Positions 45,153 to 56,678 of a stretch of 64,000 bases of DNA are shown here, in pieces (position 1 is the first letter of the stretch; each line of letters begins with the position of its first letter). Source of the DNA: Orobanche coerulescens (lineage: Eukaryota; Streptophyta; Magnoliopsida; Lamiales; Orobanchaceae). Position numbers and translations under genes: made by a program. The stretch lies in assembly GCA_033398695.1 (NCBI GenBank), contig JAWKAU010000209.1, positions 1-64,000 of the forward strand. The letters are read 5' to 3'. Below the pieces are notes generated by a model. The model searched no databases. It saw only the letters and a list, made by a program, of their open reading frames with translations, and was not told the origin of the DNA.

Positions 45153-48100
45153 CGTAACACCCCAAAACCATCCAGGGATATTACGGTAGTGGGTCATGTA
45201 GGAACCCACCAGGCTAAAAATCGTTTACAAAACCAATTCAAAAATGCCAAAAGGCTGATGACGGTAATATTTTAAATACTCAAATATTCTCAAAATCATA
45301 GTTCTCAAATACCGTCATAAAATACCATTTGAAAAGACAAGGCGAAGTGCCAATTCTCGACAGTTCAAAATGTACGTTAAGCTACCACTTAGTCGTACCG
45401 ATAAAATAATTTGGGAAAAAGAGTTTGACGAAAATAACCCAAGTTCGTAAAATGCCCAAAAGGCCATTTTGAAAATATACACACGCAGCGGATAAAAACA
45501 CAGTTCAAAATACACATTTGTAGCGGAAATGAATAACCAGAAAAGAAATACTCGATACTCCAAAACATGCCACCGCCAGTATCACATCGGGAAGCTCATC
45601 CCTTCACGACCGCTACTAGCTCGATCTCCGAGTACCTAAAAATAAAGCCCACGACGGGGTCAGCCACAATACTCGATAATGATAACGATCACATCATCAT
45701 AAATAATTACATACCAATGTAATAATACTGTAAGAATACTATCAATGTAAACTTACCGTCATAACCTTACCAATCCATGGCAATCCATACCAAATCGATC
45801 CTTACCATAATTCACATTTCGCATTCTCAAATGACGAAAAGAACTCAACAAAAATTATACTGTACTGTATTCAAACAATACCAAGTGTCCTCAAATCGTC
45901 CTCATAACTCATAAGTGCGGAAATAATCCAATCTGTGCCAAATCCTGTCCGCCGGATTACACAATCAAATCTCAACCTAGATAAACCAATAATACACAAC
46001 ATATCTGTAGATCAACTACCACATGATAATGATAACAAATCCCGAACATCGACGTACAGTCCGAATGCTCATACAATCAATAACAATGATCAACCAATAC
46101 ATCACTGAGAATATCATCGATATGATGAGTTCCAATATGACCAACCCAAGGTCAAAGTACAACCGAAATTATCATCAACATGATGAATTCCAATACGATC
46201 GATAAGGATCAACAATAACCGAGAATACCCTCAACATGGTAAACTCCAAACACGATCAACAAAGATCAACAATAACCGAGAATTCCCTCAACGAGGTAAA
46301 TTCCAAATGATCAACAAAGGACCAACAATAACCGAGGATACCCGCAACAAGGTAGACTCCAAATGATCAACAAGGACCAATAATAACCGAGAATACCCTC
46401 AACAAGGCAAACTCCAAATGATCAACAATAATGGATCTCAAAGAAATAACTCGGTATCGAACATACCCTCGGGCGTATGAACAACCCGATCAAACCGTCG
46501 AACATATCCAATCATACATGGAACTATGAACGACCAAACGGTATGGCTCAAAGATGGACATCACAGTACGCCCGATCCGGAAATGTGTCCGTGCACAAGC
46601 CACCCCGGGTATCGATCAAATACACGTGTGGTCTTGTACCTAATTAGCCTCACGAAACTACGTCTCGTGTGCACGGTTCAATGCGGAATAATATCAACGC
46701 ATAACCATAGTGTGCCCAGCTAAAAATCCTACACAATAACCAATCGGAACGCAGATATGATTCCAGATATGTCATGATGCAACATGACAACGAAACTCAA
46801 AGAATCACATATCCAATAAGGATCAAAAGACTCACCGAAGTGAAACAACAGACTGACAGTGAAAAGTCGACACGACTAATCAATATTCAAGACAATAATC
46901 CTGGGATCATCATCCCCGACAAATGATCAACACGATCAATGATCTCAATACAATCATCCGTGGGATCATCATCCCTCAGCGAAGTAATCAATACGAATCC
47001 CAGCATACGAAACATCAACGTACAACATATATACAATAATTCCTCAGAACAATTATCCTCATAACTGAATAATACTGAAATTACCTCAAAGCCGAAGACA
47101 ATATTCTTTCCACGAGCAACATCCCTGAATGAATACGATTATTCAAATAATCTCAAATAAGGTACCATCCATTCAATATCAATAAACCTTTATCCCGATA
47201 CTTATGTCATCACGTTAACTATCCTCGATATCCGATATGCTATACCCTTGACCAAAGATAACTCACGTCTTCCTTGAACACAATTAAATCATATACCTTA
47301 TGATTTAATACAAGCCAGAGCACGATATACAACTCGTTAACCGACAACTTACCTTTCTAACAACATCGCTATACGAATTATAAATGAAATGAAAACGATA
47401 CCATTCATCAAATATTATAAACTGAACAAGTATAAACTTGCCTCGATACCGATACCACGAAGCTGTTACCAGAATCCATTGCCTTCGTCTCCGAGCTCCT
47501 CAACCCTGACCAAAAGCAACCTACGAACTCTTCAACCTTGACCGCAACACAACGGCCATAATCAACGCTCAATTAACACGACCTAATGCAATAATCAAAT
47601 GACAACACATCCGATAATAATCAATAACCGATATAACCAACCAAATCAAACTCAGCGGCTCAACAATACCTCGATCATTTACAAAACCGAACAATACAAC
47701 TCAAACAATTACGAACTCCTATCAACAATACAAGCCGAAATCTGATAAATCATAATTATCAATCAATAACCCAATAGTTCCACAATATCTCGATTAAACA
47801 CAGTCTTAAACAATCCAGTTCAACCCATCATAATCACAACACGAAAATACTACACTGCCTGCCTACTTAGCGCGCGTTAAACGCATAACGTAACGTGCGC
47901 TAAGTTGTTCCCTTTAGTGTGCGCTAGCCAGTAAGCTTAACGTGCGCTAATGCTGTACAGTGGCATGCATTCCAAGCATCGACTAACACCTTGCGACTAC
48001 GAATCTGACTGAAAAGGAAATCATACTCCAAGATTAACAATAACTTTCTAGATCCAAACTTATCATCATACTCGAAATCATATTCGTATTCTTATACGAA

Positions 48101-49637
48101 TATTATATCAAAACACATAACTTGGCTCTAGATACGAATATCCCATATTCATATCCAAAACACCAACACCTTGTATACATAATCATCATATCCTATAATT
48201 TCAGAGCTCTTCAAGAACATGAAATATCCGACATCACGTTCAAAAAAACATAATCCGAGGTATATATTATAATGTTTATCATTTTCTTCATCATGCAAAT
48301 TACATAATCAAACCAACCCGATAACAAGGATCAACTCATACATAATCTGGAATACAACCTCATATCATGATTTAACTCATCTAAATCGACCACTGAAATG
48401 ATCGTGATTCAGACATCCATGATTCAACCTCATCAAGTTAAACGAATCACCATTAACATGAAGAATCTTAAATAACATCCGAAAACTCTTATCATAATCC
48501 CATAAAATCTCATATAATATCGTCACATGATTATCCAACATGTTCCTCACATGTAATCATCCTTAAAAACGAACAACTAACAAGGGATACGAATATTACC
48601 TGGATTAGATGAACCAAGAAGAAGAACACTTGAACTCCATTCCAAGAATCATAAGTAACTTGAAGAACAATGCTTGAATCCATGCTCTCTATCTTAATCT
48701 TGTTAAAAATCACCACCTCACCATGTTTGGGAACCTCAAGATCCTCCCAAAACTCTCTCTATCGACTGAAGGAGAATGAATGGACTAAATGCATCTCAAA
48801 ACCCGTCTGTCCCCTTATATAATAAACATTACTAGCGCGCGCTACTCTCATAAAATAGCGTGCGTTATTGCCCTAGCGTGCGCTAACTGACTTTGTTAGC
48901 GTGCGCTATCGCAGCCTAGAGGCCACTGTCTTGCCTCGTACATGAGCTTACGTACGTAATGCCCATGCATTAGCGTAAGTAACTTACACTGTTTAGCGTA
49001 CCCAAGTCCTTGCATTTAGCGTGCGCTAATATCAGTTGACTTGCTACAGTCTACGTACCGCATGTGCCCCCACATGCCGATCTGACAAGGATCAAATTCC
49101 ATTTGACCGATCTACAATTAGCGTGCGTTAAGCCTCATGCTTTAGCGTGCACTAATACTTCAGGACAACAACCGTTGACTTATCAGAACGTGCACCGAAA
49201 GCAGCCGGGTCCACACGCAGATTCCTTCCGATCTGACTGCATTTAGCGTGCACTACATTCTGCCTCTAGCGTGCGCTAACCATGAACGATAGCGTGCGCT
49301 ATACTTGAACATTAGCGCGCGCTAATCAGGCTATACTTAGCCATTTTCCAATTCTCCTCGTCCATCTCGACATATCAAAATACGAACATACTGCATACTG
49401 AATACATATACTGAATCCAATAACATCATCATACGATATATCCAATATCAAAAGTACGATAACCTGATACACGGTATCCTCAAAATAATTGTCGAACCAC
49501 TACGACAGTTATACGAGTACAAATACAGCTGTCTCAGTTCTCAATTTATTTTATCCATACTGTATAGACACCAAGCCATCCAGTATATCTTAGATAAAAT
49601 AACGCGAAAAATTCATACTGAAAATTCGGGTATTACA
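45153..49637 (-). mobile_element. Family B LTR, copy 4
   Basis: 4485 bases, ending GGGTATTACA before the right GTTGG. An error-like burst is at 46450-46500. U3 array 48835-49325. It is the 5'-most LTR in transcript direction. Confidence 0.92.
48835..49325. repeat. Palindrome array, B LTR copy 4
   Basis: Same sites as copy 1 with independent point changes such as TAGCGTGCACTA at about 49144 and 49245. Confidence 0.9.
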
Positions 49638-50182
49638 GTTGGTGAGATATTGCACCATTTTATATTGATAAGATTCATCTTATAAAATCAATTGATATCT
49701 CACTTTTATCAGAAAGTCTTATAAAAGTGAAAACAAATCAACACCACGTGACACACTTTGCATGTCACAGCCAATAGCTTAGAGTGAGGAGGGAGATATT
49801 TTTCTTGATCAAGTTCTTCATCTTAGAGGTGTAAATAAGTAAGAAAAAAATTGAGAGAAAAATTCCTACGAGTTTCTCTATCCGTGTTATTGATAGAACG
49901 GAGCCTCATTGATTTTTCCGGTCAAGTTCCATCGCGTGGTGAAGTAGAGACATCGCATTTTTGGTGTTTGCAAGGAAGGGATTCGTGCTTTGAGTTCGGG
50001 TTCATGATCATCATCAACTTACGAAGATAATATCAAAGGCTTCAAAGGTATGGGACTTTGATCCTTTTATCTTCGTTGATTTATTTTTCGTATATACATT
50101 TCTTGATCGATCTTATTTGGGATTCTTTATTATTTATTATTATTCCGCTGCGTATATGTTTTTTGTATCCGGAATCCCAACA
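49638..50182 (+). mobile_element. 3' end of a copia-like LTR
   Basis: Begins with the right GTTGG of the B array and continues 30580. It ends TTCCGCTGCG, then GGAATCCCAACA, a terminus common in plant copia (SIRE-like) LTRs. No primer site follows, so it is a 3' or solo LTR. It interrupts the hAT transposase gene at 50183. Confidence 0.7.
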
Positions 50183-52850
50183 CCAACCACCATTTGTTCA
50201 CCTTCTTCGAGTTGTCTATTCCAGTCCTCAAGCATGTCCTTCTTCTTCCCACAAATATTTCTTCTTGTTCTGTGACTTGTACTCTCACTAGATTCAGTCT
50301 ACTCTTTTGGGAAGTATGTGACATGGTGTTTTAGCTATAAGTATCGCAAAGACTGAACATGTCCTTCACACCATCTGACCTTCTTTTGACCTCTACCATA
50401 TTCATGTCAAGCATTTTCTCAAAATTTCTTTCCAGACACTTAAGCTTATACCTCGGGTCCAACACAAGTGCCACAAGAAATAACTCATTGATATCATGTA
50501 CCTTGTCAAAGTACTTGCTGTACTTTTTTTTCATCTTTTTTACCATATCATACAACAACGAATCAGTTGCACTGGACTGTTCATCTATAGGCTTTTCATG
50601 TAACTCATCGATCTCGGCCTTAATCGAAACTATATCATGAAAAGCTAATTGAGCAGTAGGCTTCAATTGAGAACTCACATTCGCAATAACTTGATAAAAT
50701 ACCCTCAGAAAACTTACAAATACTTCAGCACTCGCCCAGTCTGTAGCTTTTGGTGGCCCAAGCCTCTTCTTTGATGCTCTAGACTGTGTTGGAGCCAAAG
50801 TACATTCTGCTTCCTGACTTTCTTCATCCCCCTCTTTTTCGGCATCATCCTCATCAAAGTATGACCTACAAAGTAAAGAACATATAAAATATACATGAAT
50901 TTTTTAATTTGACGAAATAATTAATAGAAGTTTTAATAGAATTTTATTTACCTATATTTTGAATCTTCTTCGGATGCATCCTATCAATGCCCTTCTAAGC
51001 TCCAAGGCAGTGTCCAACATTAGATAAGTCGAGTTCCATCTTGTTTGTACATCCAAAATGTATATTTTCTTACATTCTAGCTTTCTCTTTTCTACACAAC
51101 TTTTAAAAACATCCATTCTAGCCGGAGAACTTCTCACATACATCACAGCATTCCTAATGGCAGCTACCTAGTTGTTCAGTAAATTCAATCCAAACCTCAC
51201 AATTAAATTCACAATATGAGGAAAGCATCTCACATGCATAACCCCCCCCCCCCCCAAAAAAAATGTCCTTTTTTCCCAATCTTCCATTTGAGTTATAAGA
51301 TAATCAATGGCAACTTTATTTGATAATACATTGTCAACACTAATTGTCAACACATTCTCAATATCCCACTCAAGCAATGCACTCTCTAATATCTTTCCGA
51401 TCTTAGTGCCATTATGATTAGGGATAACACAAAAATTTAAGACCCTTTTGTGCATTTTCCAAGCATGGTCAATAAAGTGGGCTGTGATTACCATATAATT
51501 AATATTTTGACAACTAGTCCATGTATCTGTTGTCAAACACACTAAACGGGACTGGAACTCACCCTTCAACTCAGCCTTTCTAGCAGCATACAATTTCAAA
51601 AAGTTCTTAACAATCATCTTCCTAGTTGGAGGCTCCTTTAGGGATTGCAACATCACAGAAATACTTAAAACCAGTGTTTTCAATGAAGCTAAATGGCAAC
51701 TCATCTATAACTATCATCCTAGTAGCTGCATCAGTACATGCCTCCTTAGTCCAAACAGTAATACCTGACATTCTCACACCATCAACCATAATGCTATTCT
51801 TAGTTAACATTTGCTGCCCCCTTCATCTATATTAACTTTACCCAGACAACTCTTACATACAATCTCAATATGTTTTCTAAGGGTACTAGTGTCGTTACCT
51901 CGAGAATCACACGCATGAGTTGTCCCACAGTAGTTGCATTTACAATGCTGTCTGCTCCCAACAACCTTCTCCACCCCATCAACTACTTCAACGAGAGGCT
52001 CGTTATATCTGGTGAAGTGAGGCCAAACATCAGATTTCACTATTCCGTGCCTCTTTTTCCTTGTTACAGTAGTGATCTTCCTCTTCTTGTTCCTTGTTTC
52101 TTGTTTCTTATTCCTTGTTACAACAGTAAGTTCTTGCTCGTTAATGAAGTCTTCCATGTAAGTATCTACCACAAATAAATGAAAACATAAATATAATTAG
52201 CCTTAGCACAAGGGTAAAATTGCAGAAACTGAAAAGTAAAAAATACAGAAGGGTTTCGAGAATCCTAATTCTTACCACCATTCCCATTTTTAACATCAAG
52301 AAACGTACATAACTGTAAATGTACGGTAGCACCAGAATTACAGACTTTCAACCAACCATTTTTTAACACAAAACAGTACTTTCTGAGTTTTAAGAGTTTT
52401 ACTCAGAGCCCAGCAAAAAAGTTTCACCTTTTAATCGGAGAAAGAATGAGCACATACGTATATAAAATAATCAATGAGTGGGTTGTTATTTATGCATAGC
52501 CGTGTGACCAGAAAGCTAACCGGTGGAAGGGTGACAAGCATGTCCTCTTTCTTCTTTCAATCAAACCAGAAAAGGGAAGATATAAAAATAAAATGGCACT
52601 CGGTTTAATAACAGGATAATATGAATAAAAAGTATGCCAGCATCTCATTTTTTCAGTTTAATAACAGAAGAAAATAAAAGAACACTTGGATGATTTGTAA
52701 AAATAAAAAGTAAACTAATTAAGCAATCAAATTTAGTTTTTGGTGCTTACCGATTTGTTCTTCATCCGACGAACAATATGAATCACTGTGAGAATTGGAT
52801 TTCTCAGTTGAGGGTACTTGATTAACACCTAGGTTGGAGGAAGATGCCAT
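50183..52850 (-). pseudogene. hAT transposase with BED zinc finger, three exons, broken
   Basis: Cut-and-paste transposase of the hAT superfamily. Exon 1 (52751-52850) starts MASSSNLGVNQV and ends CAAATCG before donor GTAAGC. Exon 2 (50952-52165) begins after acceptor GGTAG and joins in frame as QIDTYMEDF. It carries a BED finger (CNYC ... LRKHIEIVC), the start of the core (LTTDTWTSCQNINYMVITAHF, with the catalytic Asp expected here), TISVDN (second acidic site region), FPHIVNLIV and LDVQTRWNSTYLML. Exon 3 (50865 down to 50183) follows an 86-base intron in phase (EEDSKYR|SYFDEDD) and holds DPRYKLKCLE. The frame is lost near 51810 (one base missing), near 51650 and near 50990. There are stops near 51170 and 50342. 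The C-terminal dimerisation region lies beyond the LTR insertion. Non-functional. Confidence 0.88.
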
Positions 52851-53289
52851 CAAGGAAGGTTGGAGGAAGATGCCGATCAGAGTTCTCCATTTTTATTTTT
52901 GGTGAGACCGTGAGAGCAGTGAGAGGTAGGGTTTTTATTTCTATATTTTGCAAGAGAGAAGTGAGAGTAGAGAGTAGAGAGACAACGACTCAGTGAGAGG
53001 TAGGGTTTCTTAACTTTCTTTAGGTGTTTATTAAGTTATACAATTATATTTACTTAATATTAATATTTAAGTTGAGTTGTAGAATTAAGGATAGTAGAAT
53101 ACAATAAATCTCAGCACAGGCAGGCATACTCTCGGTTCCACGGTTTTAACGATTCTTTTTTGTCAATTGTAACTGGAACTGCAAACCGAACCATTTAATA
53201 TATGTCTGAACTAAACCGCAAAAAAAATTCAATTTAATTCTTGAGAGCTGAACAGAACCGACAGTTCCTTTGCGGTTTGGATCGATTCG

Positions 53290-53320
53290 CCGGTTCCCGG
53301 TTCTAAAAGTCCCAGCCCTA
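53290..53320 (-). repeat. hAT 5' terminal inverted repeat and subterminal region
   Basis: The minus strand reads TAGGGCTGGGACTTTTAGAA, then AACCGGGAACCGG, typical of plant hAT ends. The 8 bases outside (AAAAATAC, 53321-53328) would be the target duplication; its partner is not in the window. Confidence 0.7.
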
Positions 53321-53889
53321 AAAAATACAATCATAAATCTAGACTTGTCTTTGAGACATCACGAAAAGCTACGAGATGACAAATGACCACGGTTGAAAGG
53401 AACTGAAGATTCTGGAGCTAAATGATTCGAGAAATAACTATCAAGAACAATAGAAACGATTTCGGAACTGAATTATACCCGAACCCCACCTACGATTCGT
53501 ATAAAACAACATTCAATAAGGTAGAGGGCGGACCACAACTGACCCTCTCGATCCTTATCAAAATACGACAATCATACCATGAATTCGTAGGGGAAATATG
53601 CATTCGGGATAGATTATTCATACTCAACATGATTCTAAGAGTAATACAAGTTAAATCGTACGAAATCATGAAGAAACCCCCAAATCCCGAAATTGAGGGT
53701 TCTAGAATGATTGCCTTGATATAGAAGGGAAGGATGGACTAGATATTGTTTAATATTCGTCAACAACTCAAAAATGGTGATAAATGATGAAGTATTACAC
53801 CAAATCATCTCCAAGTCGCTACTCTCTTGTTCTCTCGTAGGTTGATGTTGGGAAATGATCAGAAATGCCGAAATATGTTGTTGATCGCA

Positions 53890-53898
53890 CTTATATAC
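53890..53898 (-). promoter_or_regulatory. TATA box, LTR G
   Basis: The minus strand reads GTATATAAG between the palindrome group and a leader. Confidence 0.6.
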
Positions 53899-53931
53899 TG
53901 AACACAGTTAACATCGTGAACCCTTGCATTT

Positions 53932-54080
53932 AGCATGCGCTAATGTGCCTAAAAATTGAAGGGTTCTGCCCTAGAGGGTTTTTGTCTCAGATCGTTGGCG
54001 CGCGCTAACAGATTCGATAGCGTGTGCTAATGATACATATTAGCGTAGGCTATCTATCTTCATTAGCGTGCGCTAATTGC
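53932..54080. repeat. Palindrome group in LTR G
   Basis: TTAGCATGCGCTAA, TGGCGCGCGCTAA, TAGCGTGTGCTAA, TTAGCGTAGGCTA and TTAGCGTGCGCTAA lie upstream of the TATA box on the minus strand, the last four at 22-24 bp steps. Confidence 0.85.
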
Positions 54081-54600
54081 TACTGCACAACTGTGCAGTC
54101 CGGTCAGCCCGAACACGCCCCGGATGATGCAAAACTGAAGATTAACAACAACCAACGAAGCATTTACGTAGAACGTCAAAATATACAAACTCACGCATTA
54201 AACAAATACATGATTTCGACCACCCGAATGTGTGGAAAAACGAATATAGATCATGCGCCCAAAACTTTGGGAAATTACAAAACAGCCCAAAATATCCAAA
54301 AAACACGATTCAAGATCGAACAATAATACCACAGCTCAGAACTCATACAAAAACATTAAAAGAACTTGTAGGAACACCGAAACGATGGTTTCGAACAAGA
54401 TTTACATAAATCAAACATAAATGCGGAAAAATCGCAATGTTGTACGGATTCAACTAACACGGCCCCAAAACTTGTTCAAATGGCAAAAAGTGCAGAACAA
54501 AATAGTATCAAAATATCAAAATGATTACAAGTGAGTGGCCAAAAGTGGAAAATCACTAAAAATAGAAATTATCGAACGTAGAAAAAATACGGTTATTATA

Positions 54601-55707
54601 TGTACAAGGACCTGAAGAAGAACTTTTGGTGGCCCAACATGAAGAAGGATATTACAGAGTTCGTTTCAAGATGTTTAACCTATCATCAAGCCAAGATTGA
54701 ACATCATAGACCCACTGGGATGTTGAAACCCCCTGCCTATCCCAGAATGGAAGTGAGAAAATATCACTATGGATTTCGTAGTAGGGATGCGAGAACTCGT
54801 TCAGGGATGAATATGATCTTGGTGATTGTCGACCAGTTAACCAAATCTGCACACTTTTTGGCAGTCGAGGATACGTGAGGACCCGAACATCTAGCTCGAA
54901 TATTTACTGCTGAAATCGTAAGACTGCGTGATACTCTGAATAGTATTATTTCAGACCGTGATGATTGATCTATGTCGTATTTTTGGCAAGCTGTTCATCG
55001 TGCATTGGGTACTGAGTTGAGATTCAATACGTCTTACCACCCTCAGACTGATGGGCCATCCGATAGTACAATCCAGACATTGGAAGATATGTTGCGGGCC
55101 TGCGCCTTAAGTTGGAAGGATGATTGGGAAGTTACTTACCATTGATTGATTTTACCTACAATTACAGCTGGCACATCTCCATTAATATGGAAACAATCGA
55201 AGCACTTTATGGCAGGCGATGTAGGTTGCCTTTATGCTGGGATGGGTCATCCAAACTGATTAGTGTCGAGCCAAATCTACTGGTGCAAATGAGAGATAAG
55301 ATCACCTTAATTCGACAAAGACTATTGACCATGCAAAGTTGATAGATATCATATATCGACGTCCGAAGATGCCCGCTAAAGTTTGAAGTGGGAGACTGTG
55401 TATTGCTAAAAGGTATCACCAACCCGAGGAGTTATACGATTTGGAAAGAAGGAAAATTTGAGTCTGAGGTACATCTAACCGTTCGAGATTTTAGAAAGAG
55501 TTGGCGAAGTAGTGAATCGTCTGGCACTGCCGCTATCGCTTAGCCATGTGAATAATGTAGTCCATGTCTCCCAGCTTTAGAAGTATGTCCTTGATCCCAA
55601 TCAGATCATGGACCCTGAATAAATCGAGGTGGCCAGTGACGCCACATTTGAAGAACAGCCATTGATGATTTTGGAACGGAAAGTAAAACAGTTGAGAAAT
55701 AAAGAGA
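54601..55707 (+). pseudogene. Ty3-type integrase and chromodomain-like tail, decayed (I)
   Basis: Open from 54600 with MYKDLKKNFWWPNMKKDITEF, CLTYHQAKIEHHRPTGML (second zinc Cys changed to Tyr), MNMILVIVDQLTKSAHFLAVED, a stop, then IISDRDD, YFWQAVHRALGTEL and [25 protein letters not shown] carries a neighbouring Ser/Asp where Glu-Arg is usual. Many stops follow. LPLSLSHVNNVVHVSQL and ILERKVKQLRNK mark the tail, which is cut at 55707 by LTR J. Same lineage as A and H but much older. Confidence 0.85.
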
Positions 55708-55771
55708 TGTGTCAAATAAATCAATCTAATTGATTCTAGAAGGTCAAAAAGCACGCAACGAATATGAAGCA

Positions 55772-56055
55772 TAACGTATGCTACGAGGTGTGTCTAACGT
55801 ACGCTACAGCATATGATGTCATGGAGTAGGTCATCATATCAACGGCTATCTGCGTTTGATATAACATACGCAATCTACAACGCTAACATACGCTACAGGG
55901 AGAACATAATGTACGCTACAAAGAAATCTAACGTACGCTACGTAAGAGGCAGAAGCTACTGGACTGAAATGAACAGAAGATAACGTACGCTGCATGTAAG
56001 TGTTACGTATGCTAAAGGAATTACGTACGCTATACATGAAGCATAACGTACGCTA
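55772..56055. repeat. Palindrome array TAACGTACGCTA upstream of TATA in LTR J
   Basis: About eleven sites (TAACGTATGCTA, TAACGTACGCTA, TAACATACGCTA, TTACGTACGCTA and others), mostly 19-25 bp apart, ending about 40 bases before the TATA box. Confidence 0.88.
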
Positions 56056-56096
56056 TGAACAGACTAGTAACCAACGGCTAGTTTAGACCTTGAAGC

Positions 56097-56106
56097 CTAT
56101 AAATAC
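56097..56106 (+). promoter_or_regulatory. TATA box, LTR J
   Basis: CCTATAAATA followed by CCACTTCATATGG and a leader rich in CAACAACTTCAAGC. Confidence 0.75.
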
Positions 56107-56678
56107 CACTTCATATGGTATTCACCTTACAACAACTTCAAGCAAAGATTATATACTTCAGATATCATTATCTTCATTATTGTTGTTGTAATTGAGCTAA
56201 ATTGTTACAGTTCGAGTGTTCGATACACTCAACCAAACACGAGAGAAAAGAAAGGATTGTGGATTTGATTCGGTGTTATTAGGATCGTGGATCCAGCATT
56301 GTTAGAATCATAATCTAAATCCAAGTGAGGTTCTTCTAATACCGATAGAAAGATAGAAAGGTTGATTCCTTATCCGATAGAAAAGGAAAATGGTTTATCT
56401 TGGACCAACATAAAGACAATATTGTAATGGTTTATCTTGGACCGATAGAAGACAAGATTGTAATGGTTTACCTCATATCGATAGAAGACAAGGCGGAAAG
56501 GTTTATCTTAAGCCTATAGAAAAAGATACAAAGAGAGGACGTAGGCACATTGCCGAACCTCTATATATCAATGTGTCATTTAGATTCCACACTTAATCGC
56601 TTCCACAATTGCAAAAGAATTCTAGATTCTTAATCGCGCTATTTAAACCCCCTTCTAGTGGCGGTACCTAACCCAACA

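Larger units (their letters stand above)
30581..49637 (-). mobile_element. Tandem array of family B: four giant LTRs and three tiny internal regions
   Basis: Order LTR-internal-LTR-internal-LTR-internal-LTR, with period 4895, 4807 and 4870 bases. The whole 19-kb block is bounded by a single 5-bp duplication, GTTGG (30576-30580 and 49638-49642). Each internal region is 379-388 bases with a primer site at one end and a purine tract at the other, and has no gag or pol coding. One integration followed by copy-number growth, or integration of a multimer, explains this. Copies are nearly identical apart from a 57-base deletion in copy 2 and clusters of small errors in copies 3 and 4. Confidence 0.93.
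50183..53320 (-). mobile_element. hAT transposon, 5' part, truncated at the left
   Basis: Minus-strand transposon whose 5' terminal inverted repeat (reading TAGGGCTGGGACTTTTAGAA) ends at 53320. A spliced transposase gene follows, cut off at 50183 by the copia-like LTR. The other terminus is not in the window. Confidence 0.85.
53321..54600 (-). mobile_element. LTR fragment G (minus strand)
   Basis: Contains a minus-strand TATA box (53890-53898, GTATATAAG) and upstream palindromes (53932-54080). The U3 start at 54600 reads TATAATAACC, a mutated TGTAATAACC. It is inserted next to the integrase fragment I, and the hAT is inserted into its transcribed part. No gene; the ORFs at 53422 and 54024 have no recognisable motif. 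Confidence 0.65.
55708..56678 (+). mobile_element. Copia-type LTR J with palindrome array
   Basis: The 3' end is clear: CGCTATTTAAACCCCCTTCT, then GCGGTACCTAACCCAACA, the end typical of copia LTRs that precede a tRNA-Met site. The start is placed at the first TG after the broken integrase, with no target duplication found, so it is tentative. The transcribed part includes four repeats of GGTTTATCTTGGACCGATAGA-like sequence cut by AAGACAA (56380-56530). No gene. Confidence 0.7.

Noticed and set aside
51243..51262. C/A homopolymer run as a programmed frameshift site
   Set aside because: It lies in a dead transposase with several other frameshifts; slippage or base-calling error is the simple explanation.
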